Translations under genes and position numbers: made by a program
In this document: in pieces, positions 46,145 to 56,300 of the stretch
Layout: each line of letters opens with the position of its first letter
How positions within the stretch are numbered: the stretch's first letter is position 1
Assembly: GCA_016617855.1 (NCBI GenBank)
Contig: JAECUM010001073.1
Location: 62,001 to 126,000, forward strand
Direction of reading: 5' to 3'
Source of the DNA: Megalonaias nervosa
Lineage: Eukaryota > Mollusca > Bivalvia > Unionida > Unionidae
Length of the DNA stretch: 64,000 nucleotides
Notes under the pieces: model-generated
The model's database searches: none
The model's input: the letters and a program-made list of their open reading frames with translations, nothing else
Told to the model about the DNA's origin: nothing

Positions 46145-49100
46145 AAGACAGAAAGAGAGGGGCATTCTGGGTGATCTCTCCAGAATGTTCCCCATTTTGA
46201 ATAATCTCACTTGACTAGATAATTGTATAGGTGACTTAATGACTTTAAGGTATACTTTGTAATCATTGTTTGTGTTTTCAGAGGACACTTGCAGATTACA
46301 GTCAAATGATGGTAAGTAGTTTTTTGAACAGCATACTTTAACATTTTCTGAAAAGCAAAGAGGCGACTATGTGATCCAGTGCATCAGGATTTGTATGCGT
46401 GAATAATGTTTCATAACTTTTGTGTCACTGAAATAGTGACTTGACAGTTTGAGATATAATTTTGGTTGATCTGTTTATATGTGCAATGGTTTCAGTTTAA
46501 TCCATCCCATGGGGAAGGAGCTTGAGATAGGTTTCATGGGAAAGTAATGTGTGTGCGTACAGTAGAAGGACAGTAGAGATAGCTAAGGAAAGTATGGGCT
46601 AATACTGCTTATTTGTAGATGTCTGATCTGTTATATAATAGAAGTTACTCCATTTGGATTTAGAATTTAAAGATAGTCTTGGATTAAATATAGTGAGACA
46701 CAAGCTGTTACTTTTCGTTACATCTGTTATTTTTTGCATGCAAGTACCAAATGCCTCCAGTTTGTATTAGAGTATTGATTTTAAAGTGCATGTTGAAATA
46801 ATGATAAAATTCTGATGATTTGAAACTGCTGCAAATGCTGTTTAAGAAGGTAATGAGAGTGTTTCCATAAGGGTTAGGCTTAAAAGGAAAAGATATTTGT
46901 TCACAGTTTAGTGACCATTTCTTTTTACAGTCCTGCTGGTTATCGGTTATTGCTAATCCTAATAAAATATTTGGATAGTCATACAGCTTGGCACAGTTTC
47001 ATCTTGAAGTCTTCGTGGTCCTAAATCAAAATGGTGTCCTCTTAGACAGTCATGGCAACCATCTTGAAAATCTTAATATCACTGCTTCTCTTGAATGAAT
47101 GGAGATATTGATATGAAGTTTTAACTTAAAAACCTTTTATGATATGTAGATGATCTGGAATGAAAACGATGCCACTCATGTTGGCAGTATTGAGAATCCT
47201 GTTATGTCTGCTGCTCCTGAACAAACGATTACATTGACATTTGGTCTTCACAGTGAGACCTCCTGTGATATTTAGTTAGTTGGCTTTAAAAGGGTACCAG
47301 TCTGATCACCAACATGGCCACCACAGCAGCCATTTTGAAAATCTTGTTTTGGCTATGCTGCTGAATGGATGGTGACATCAACTTGGAGTTTCTACTAAAC
47401 TATTTTGCAGCATGTAGTTGGTCCTGTTTTAAAATGACACCAATTTAAATTCCAAAATGGCTTTATAACTATCTTGAAACTCTTTGTATAGCTATTTCAA
47501 CTTAACAGATGGTTATGCTAAACATAGGGTTTTACTAAAGTATGAATGCAGTGCTACGTCCATATTGTGGGAACTGGCTAGATCATGCATTTCTGTAACT
47601 TGCTTCTGCAAAATAAATATGATTGGCAGCAAAACAAAATCATGCAAAAATTGAAATAGTCCTGCTCATTTCACTTACATGTATGTTTAAGATATCTGTT
47701 AAAAATTAACATTAACTAATTTGTTGAATTCACTGATGATAACCTCATTCCATGATAAGGAAAAGTAATGCTATAGCAACTCTGCACATGTATGCTTTAA
47801 CATTTGCCTAAAGGGAATCCACAGTTGCAATCTCAGATCAGTCTGTTTGAGAAGCTATCATCCATATTTTGTCTAGGTCTAGTTCATAAATGGTCACTGA
47901 AACATATTGCTTGCTAGGGTAGAGAAAATGGTATTTGGAGGAGAAACATAATTATATCAAAGTTTGTATTTAGATGATATCATTACCTGTAAATATTTAC
48001 TATTCTCTTGTACCTAATATTTGGAAGAAGGAGGGGGAGCTTGCTGTCTTTTGGAAAGCCCTCGATGCAGTACTGGTCCTGAATGAAAATGGTGCTGATG
48101 TGATCTGCAACATAAAGAGAAAGTCTCCATTTAAAAAATCTTGTAATCTCTGGCTTGTCTTAAATGAATGGTGGCATCCACATGGGAGTTTTCAATAAAA
48201 CATTTCTTATTAGATACTTTACCCAATCAAAGTACATTAGGAATACATCTACTATCTTGTTAATATTTCATATTTTAGCTTATATTTAGCAATAAAAGTG
48301 CTGAAATGTCATCTGCTTGCCAAGGTAGAAGACAAATGAGATTGGTCTCCCCATGGATAGGGGGGATTGGAATCAGATCCTATATGTAGTCAGTTACTTA
48401 TTCTGCTTGTTCTTTAAAGCATACTCATTATTGCAAGTACTTAATATCAGCAGCAGCATAGGTTTAGTTTCATCAGATGAGACCTATATAATTAGCACAG
48501 TAGTCTTAGTGTAATCTGGTGAGACAATCATTCGCATAACAGACTCAGTTTGACCAGATGAGACCTATATAAGTGGCACAGTAGGTTAATTTTGACCTGG
48601 TGAGACCTGTATAAGTGGCATAACAGGCTGCCTTTCCAGGTCATTCACCAGCTTTGTAATGATACAAGTTACTCTGATTTTGTTGGATTTGCAGGAGTGA
48701 AAATTTGTTCTCTATACTGTTTATATGCCTTTATCTTGGGCTTACCCTGGCCTGTATATCGCACAAAATATGAGCCTGTTTTACATTAGGAGATGATGAT
48801 GATGTTCGTCCATCGGTGTCGATGAGGACCATTTATGTCATCGATTCACTTGGGGTGGGTCCGGAGATGGCTAATCAGTCCAATCCGGGCCCGGAAGAGT
48901 CTGTTGCAGTGGGGACATGGATGTGCAGGTTGCTGACTGGGAGATGCAGAAGTGTTGTTCCTGGATTTGCGCAGAGCACGTTTTTCAGCTGCGTTCACCA
49001 GACTTTTCTGCTCAAAGGCTGCCACACCGGCATTGATTTGACTGCGCCAAGCAGATCGATCAGCAGCGACACTCTCCCAGCTGTCAGGGTCAATGCCAAA

Positions 49101-52100
49101 ATTCTTCAGCGATGCCTTGAGGGTGTCCTTGTACCTCTTCTGTTGACCACCGTGAGATCTCTTGCCTTTCTGTAGCTCTCCATAGAACATCTTCTTGGGT
49201 AGGCGTTCTTCCGGCATGCGGACAACATGGCCAGCCCATCGGAGTTGTGCCTTGCACAGCATGGTGTGTATGCTTGTCATGCCGGCCTGGGTGAGCACCT
49301 CTGTGTTTGGTACCTTGTCCTGCCATCTGATCTTCAGCAGTTTTCTCAGGGAACTCAGGTGGAAGTGGTTCAATTTTTTAACATGGCAGCGGTACAAAGT
49401 CCAGGTCTCACAAGCATAGAGAAGGGTGGGGAGAACAACTGCTGAGTAGACTTTGAGTTTGGTGGCAAGCTTGATTCCTCTCCTATCCCATACATTTGAG
49501 CGGAGTCTGCCAAATGCTACGCTGGCTTTGGCAATCCTGGTGTTGATCTCATCGTCTATGTGGACTGCTTTTGATAGGGTGCTGCCGAGGTATGTGAATC
49601 TGTCCACATTTTTGAGCTTGTGGCCATTGACAGTGATGGATGGTTCCAGATAGTCTTTTCCAGGAGCTGGCTAATGCAGAACCTCAGTCTTGCTGGTGGA
49701 GATGGTGAGTCTGAAGTTGGTGCACGCTGTGGAAAAGAGGTCCATGCTCTGTTGCATGCCTGCCCCTGTGCTGGAGTTGAGGGCACAGTCATCTGCAAAC
49801 AGGAAGTCACGAATGTTTTCAACTTGGACTTTGGTTTTGGCTTGAAGCCTCCTCAGGTTGAACAACTTCCCATCCAGATGGTATCGGAGACCGACTCCCA
49901 CATCACTGTCCCTGAAAGCGTCCATAAGCATGGCGGAGAACATGAGGCTGAAGAGAGTAGGGGCTAAGACACATCCTTGTTTCACACCATTCGTAACGTC
50001 AAAGGGTTCGGAATAATTACCCTGGTCCTGGACTCTGGCAAGCATGCCATCATGAAATTGCTTCACCATTTCAATGAAGACTTCCGGACATCCAAATTTG
50101 GCCATGATTTTCCAAAGGCCTTCCCGGCTGACCGTGTCGAATGCCTTAGTCAGGTCCACGAAGGTGTATAGCTGCACATTTTGTTCCTGACACTTTTCTT
50201 GCATCTGCCTGACAGCAAAGATCACGTCGATGGTGCCTCTCTTCTTTCTGAAGCCACACTGACTTTCTGGTAGTAGGCCATGATCAAGGTGCTCTGTGAG
50301 TCTGTTCAGCAGAAGCCTGGCGAGGACCTTGCCTGCGATGCAGAGTAGAGAGATTCCTCTGTGGTTGTCGCAGGATTGGCGATTTCCTTTGCGTTTGTAA
50401 ATGTGGATGATGGATGCATCTTTGAATTCCTGGGGTATGCGTTTCTGCTTCCACATCCCACAAAACATCTCTGTTAGTCTTTCCACTAGCTTGGGCCCAC
50501 CAGACTTGAAGATCTCAGTTGGGATGGAGTCTGCTCCTGGAGCTTTCCCACTAGACAGGAGCTCAATGGCCTTGTGAGTTTCCAGCACTGTTGGAGGGTC
50601 AGCCAATCTCTCGTTGATCTCCACCTGTGGTAGGCTGTTGATCGCTTCATCGTTGATGGAAGAGGGTCTGTTGAGGACACCGTCAAAGTGTTCCGCCCAG
50701 TGCTCCATTATCTTCTCCTTCTCGGTTATGAGAGTGCTGCCATCGGAGCTCAAGAGTGGGGCTGTGCCTGATGTTACTGGGCCATAAACATCACGAAGAG
50801 CACTATAGAAATTTTTCATGTCATGTCTGTCGGCAAAAGACTGAATATCATCAGCCTTTCGGCTCAGCCATGTGTCCTGCATCTCGCGCAGTTTTTTCTG
50901 CACAGCTTGGCGGACTCTGCTGAAGGCATCTTTCTTTGCAGCGGACTTGGGGTCGATGCTGAACGCACGGTGGAGACGGTGCTTCTCCTCTAGCAGGGAC
51001 TGTATTTCTTCACAGTTCTCGTCAAACCAGTCTTGGTGCTTTCGCGCAGTGATGCCAAGGGTTTCAGATGCAGTAGAGTACACCAGCTGTTTGAAGGCTG
51101 CCCAACATTGCTCTATGTCATTGGTATCAGAGTCTGTGGTTTCTAGCTGGCTTGTCAGAGCTTCAGACAGAGCTTGCTCAGCGTTGAAGTCTTTCAGCCT
51201 GGAGACATTGAGGCATTTTGGGACTTTGATTCCCTGTGGGCGTCTGGGAGGTTGAATTCTAAGTTTCATCTTGGATCTCAGTAGCCTGTGGTCTGTCCAG
51301 CAGTCAGCACCACACTTCACTCTGGTCACATGGACATCCTGCCTGTCACTTCTACGGACTAAAATGTAGTCAATCAGATGCCAATGCTTAGACTGTGGGT
51401 GCATCCAAGTTGTTTTGTTATGGTTGGGCAGATGGAAGATGGTGTTTGTGATCAGGAGATCATATGTTGCGCACATCCTCAAGAGCAGATGTCCATTGCT
51501 GTTGCACTTGCCAATGCCATGTCTACCAATAACTCCCTCCCACGAGATATGGTCTGTGCCAACTCGGGCGTTAAAATCACCAAGAATGATCAGTTTATCT
51601 GACTTTGGTTCTGAAGCAATCAGAGCTTCCAGATCCTGGTAGAACTTGTCTTTGACTTCCTCCAAGTTGGTCATGGTTGGTGCATAGACACTAATGAGTG
51701 TGGCTTGCTTATTTCCAGGTAAGGGTAGCTTCAGCATCATTAGCCGGTCATTAATTCCCTTTGGTAAGCTGGAGAGCTTATTCACCAGACTCGTCTGGGC
51801 AGCGAAACCAACTCCAGATTCACGGCATTCATCAGTGCCATGTCCACTCCAGAAAAAGGTGTAGCCAGCTCCAACTTCAGTCAACTGGCCCTCGTCGGCC
51901 AAGTGAGTTTCACTCAGAGCTGCTATCTCTATCTTGTAGCGAGCAAGTTCTCTTGCAATAAAGGCAGTTCTTCTTTCTGGTCTGTCAGCCTCTGCGTGAT
52001 CCAAAAAAGTTCGTATGTTCCACGCACCAAGGATGAGGGAAACCTTTCGGGTTATCTTTGTGTTTCAACCGCAAAAATGGGATTTCCTCCAGCCGCGGTA

Positions 52101-53313
52101 AGCTGGTCGGGGTAGTTGAAGCAGGCTTTTTTAGGGCACCTTTTCTAGCCCCTTCCTTGGGCTATTGAGGTAAGCAGCGCTATCCTAAAGAGGTCTGCTT
52201 AGTCGCTCAGACGGCTGCCGAAATCCATTTCTGCTTCAGGTCAATGGAAGATGACCCTATGGCCTGAGCCACCTGTATGCAGGTCTGCTACTACGGCTGC
52301 CAGTGCATCCACACCTGCTGCGTCGCAGCTCGCACATCGCCGCAGGACTTGAGTACGGGTGATGACATAAATGACTTGTGCGTGAGTTGGATTAAAGTGA
52401 GGAAGAGTTGCTCTGCGTGAGCCTCACTCTCTCGTCCAGGCCCCACTATGTCCAGTGGCAAGACGTAGTCTAGACGGCTGGAATGGGACTGGATGCAGTG
52501 GATGACCAAGGTGTCTTGCATGTCTTGCCATGTTCTTAGCGCTCCACGTCGCTTTGCTGGGTCCGCCTTCCTGCCCGTTGACAGCTGGTAGTTCCTCCAT
52601 GCAGTCCGTCGGGTCCAGTCTTCGCATGCTGTGGGTGACAGGCAGTAACTGACCGAGGGTTTGAGACCCATCGGCTACCCTCAACCTGGTTTAGCCGGCC
52701 ATTCGAAGCCGTTGCCCGTGGTGTGGCCTCTGCGCATACTACAGCTTCTTGGAGCCACAGGTGAGAGCTGAGTGCCAAGTGGGGACCAAAGGTGGGCTAG
52801 CTACCCCCACAGGAGTACGACTGCTACCCCCACCAGAGGTACTACCCCTCCAAGAGCACCCCTTCCACCAGGAGATAACATGGTCATCGCTGCAGTATGG
52901 AGATGTAAAAACCCTCCTCTTGCATATTCACCTGTTGTATTAATTATGGATAATGTATAAGAGTGAAATATGCATCTTCCATAATGTCAAACCAATCATA
53001 ATATGCACATCTCCCCAGTAGATATGTCACTGGAGGAGCATGCATATTCACTCGAGTAGTAACTGATAATTGATGGGATTTGGTACCAGTCCCTTTATCG
53101 AAGGGGAGACTACACTTACCTGACCACCATCTCAGCAAGTAAATGACTTTAAAATTTGTTGCTAAAATAAACTAAAAGAGATGTAAACATGTTTCCTTAG
53201 CTTTGGCTGACCCCATTTGTTTTCTATTGCACTAGTTTTAAAATTATGATAGGTAGATATGTTGTGCCTTTTTTTAAAAATATATATATTATAATGATTA
53301 GTGAGTGTGTGTG

Positions 53314-53387
<74 letters not shown>

Positions 53388-56300
53388 AGAAAGGAAGGAA
53401 TTGATTTCTTATAAATTCCTACAAAATTTCTTTTTGATATATGTGTCGTTCCCATTGTTATTTTTATTTTTACCTGTTGATAATACCAGATTTAAGGTTT
53501 AATTTCAGCCCTCATTTTTCATTCAGAAATGTGGGAAGAATAATATCAGTGTATTGTACATTGGTGTTGAATAAGAAATACCAGTGCAGCTTATGTCACT
53601 AATCCTCATGTGGAATTTTCCTGTACTACACTGATTCATGTGAAGGATTCTGTTTGTCCTCTGTGGATGAGTGTCCTTCATTTATAGCTTCAAAATTATG
53701 ATGAACACTGTGGAATCTTGTAAATAGATCTGGCTTTTATTGAAGTGTCAATTGAGGTTGGTTTTACTTTAATTATTATTGTACTTAAATATCATGTAAC
53801 CATTTGGAATATATCTAAAAATTAACAGGAGAAGAAACGGATTGAGAGGCTTGAACTGGAGAGACTTTGGGCAGAAGATCAACAAGATCAGGCTCTTCTG
53901 GCAATAATTGCATCCAACAATAGGCAGAAACTGATTGATGCCATAGCTCAGGTAATTCCTTACAATGCAAACTAACTCCAACGTTAATTGGCAAACCACC
54001 AACTCAGCCCATTTATCAATCAAATGTTTACACCCTGCAATGTCCAGTGGACTGTTGACCAGTGAAATGGCTGGCTAGATAGGAATCATTATTTAATCAT
54101 AGTAGAGCTGAAAGCTTGTTAGAGTTTATGGGCAGATGCTTCAAAATATTTTTGGTTGTTACTATGATAATAAACACAATTTCAGATACAGTTTTCATGT
54201 AGTTTTAATGAAATTTTCAGTACTTAACATTCTTATTGATTCTTATCTGGCTTATTGTATAAAATTGTATGCTATGAAAAAATACCTTGCTTCATATAAA
54301 ATTGTATACCATGGTTATTTCAGTTTTGGTTTTGGTGATACAGTGGTCCTTGTCTTGTATTGCAGCAGGAATGTGGCCTTTTTAGAATGATGGCCTTTCA
54401 AAAGTGGGATTATTATGCAAGTAGTAATTACTTATGAAGTAAGAAAGTCACAGCTAATTTTGAAACATTTAATATTTTCATTTAAAAATAACTTGCATGT
54501 TTTAAAATCATTGTGATACAAACAGTTACTAATGTCATTTTTAATAAAATGTTATAAATAATCATCGCTATGTTACTACAGTAGTCCCCCTCTTGAACGG
54601 CCCTCTGACCAGCGGCCACCCGCTTCTTACAGCCAGAATCCCATGGGACCGACGAGTTTGTATTCAAAAGTACCCCTCAAGAACAGCCACCCCTCTAATG
54701 CTACCAGCAGCCAGCATATTAGTACAAAAATGTAAAATGTTCCCCTCACAAGCGGACACTTTTTATTTCAAATGTATCCAGAACCAGTAATTAATTCATA
54801 TCGTGACTAAAGGTAAGTAATCAGATTATCTCTATTGTTGATACATGTCTCCCAATGTCAGGTTTCCATTACTGAAAGAAGTGTTTACTAAAGTACATGT
54901 AACACTAAGATTAATATTATATCATTGTCTATAAAAGCTGATGTTTACAGGAAATGGGCTCAACAATGTTGTGATAGAGTTTTGGGCTTCACACATCTGT
55001 TGAGTTCTTCTCTTTGATGATCACAACTGGACATAATTGTCAAGATCATAACAGGGTCAGCATAGGCTAAAAATAGATTTTGTGCATTAACACATGCATA
55101 GAGAAATTAACCTTGAACAAAACAGGGTACCAGACAAAGACCGAAAATTCACGTGACAACACATTTATCACTTCCTTTACTAAGAAGGCATTTCGTCCAC
55201 TCTACAAAAGTTCATCTGCATAATTAAATCGCATACAGTTAGCAACATCCAAATAAATCATTACCAAACATTAACATGTCATCATGTAAACAGAGACGTA
55301 TTATTTTAGAAGATAGTTGGTTATTCTGCTCGATGACATCGGGTGAGGACTTGCCAAACAATTTTATGTTGAAAAGACTCAAATAAACTACATCGTAACC
55401 GATAAGGAGGTTATTCAGCAGCAGTGGGAAAATGGAGCAAATGGAAATAGAATTATGTATGTACCAAGATTTAAATGTCGTTTTTGAATGGTTTTTCAAT
55501 GTGCATGACAACGATAACCGCTTGCATATCACGCTTACGCGAAGAATAAGAACTATTAATGTATATTCAGTTGAAATAAGTCTATTATTATAACAAGAAG
55601 AACCTTTTAATAATTAATGTTACTTTTAAATGAAGATATTAAATGAAGATATTAAATGCTTTGAAGTATGTAGCTTTCTTACTACGTACATTACATATAC
55701 TTCTCACAAAAAATTTAGTCCCCCTCTGGAAAGGCCTCCTTTCTTATAAGGCCACTTTCCCGGTGCAGAAGGGGTGGTCATATAAGAGGGGGACCACTGT
55801 ATTGTCTTCATATTGTTGCCTATTCTTGAATCATTTTATCTATATTTGGAATGCTCTTGGCTTGGTTCAGGTAATGCAAGACCCGAAGAATACCTTACTG
55901 TTCAGATCAGGGTACAAGCATCTACTGGTTCTAACAATCTTTTTCTCTGTTCATTATATTCCCATTTATGCAGCACATTTCCTTATCTTTTACTATGTTA
56001 TTTATTTGAGTCTTTCTGGCATAAACATCTTCAGCAAGGATCCGCAAAATCTCCCCATTTTAGTTGAGTCATATTAGTTTCACTTTTTCTTCACTTTCAC
56101 AGTAACTCATTACTATATCACCACTATATCACTGCTGAAAAAATTTTTAACATTTAAATTAAATGCCCCATGTTTATAAAGGAAGTAGTTTTGTCATGTG
56201 ATTTATTGGTCATTCTGGTACTCTTAAATTTACATTTCTTTTCTCTGTGTGGGAGAAGCCAAAATGGCTATCATACCATTTTTGCATCATGCTGAATAAT

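Larger units (their letters stand above)
46312..53828 (+). other. LRSAM1 intron 10
   Basis: Contains degenerate repeats at 46985-47560 and 48040-48200 (AATGAATGGxGACATxxA...ATCTTGAAAATC type, about 120 bp), repeats at 48465-48640 (GATGAGACCTATATAAGTGGCA type), a short DIRS-end remnant at 48212-48245, the non-LTR element and an (AT)n run. Confidence 0.5.

Noticed and set aside
49195..51961. Several plus-strand ORFs of 60-130 residues
   Set aside because: They are the antisense of the LINE coding frame; high G+C keeps the opposite strand open.
52291..52778. Minus ORFs of 80-126 residues in the LINE leader
   Set aside because: Overlapping frames in GC-rich sequence with no motif; treated as untranslated leader.
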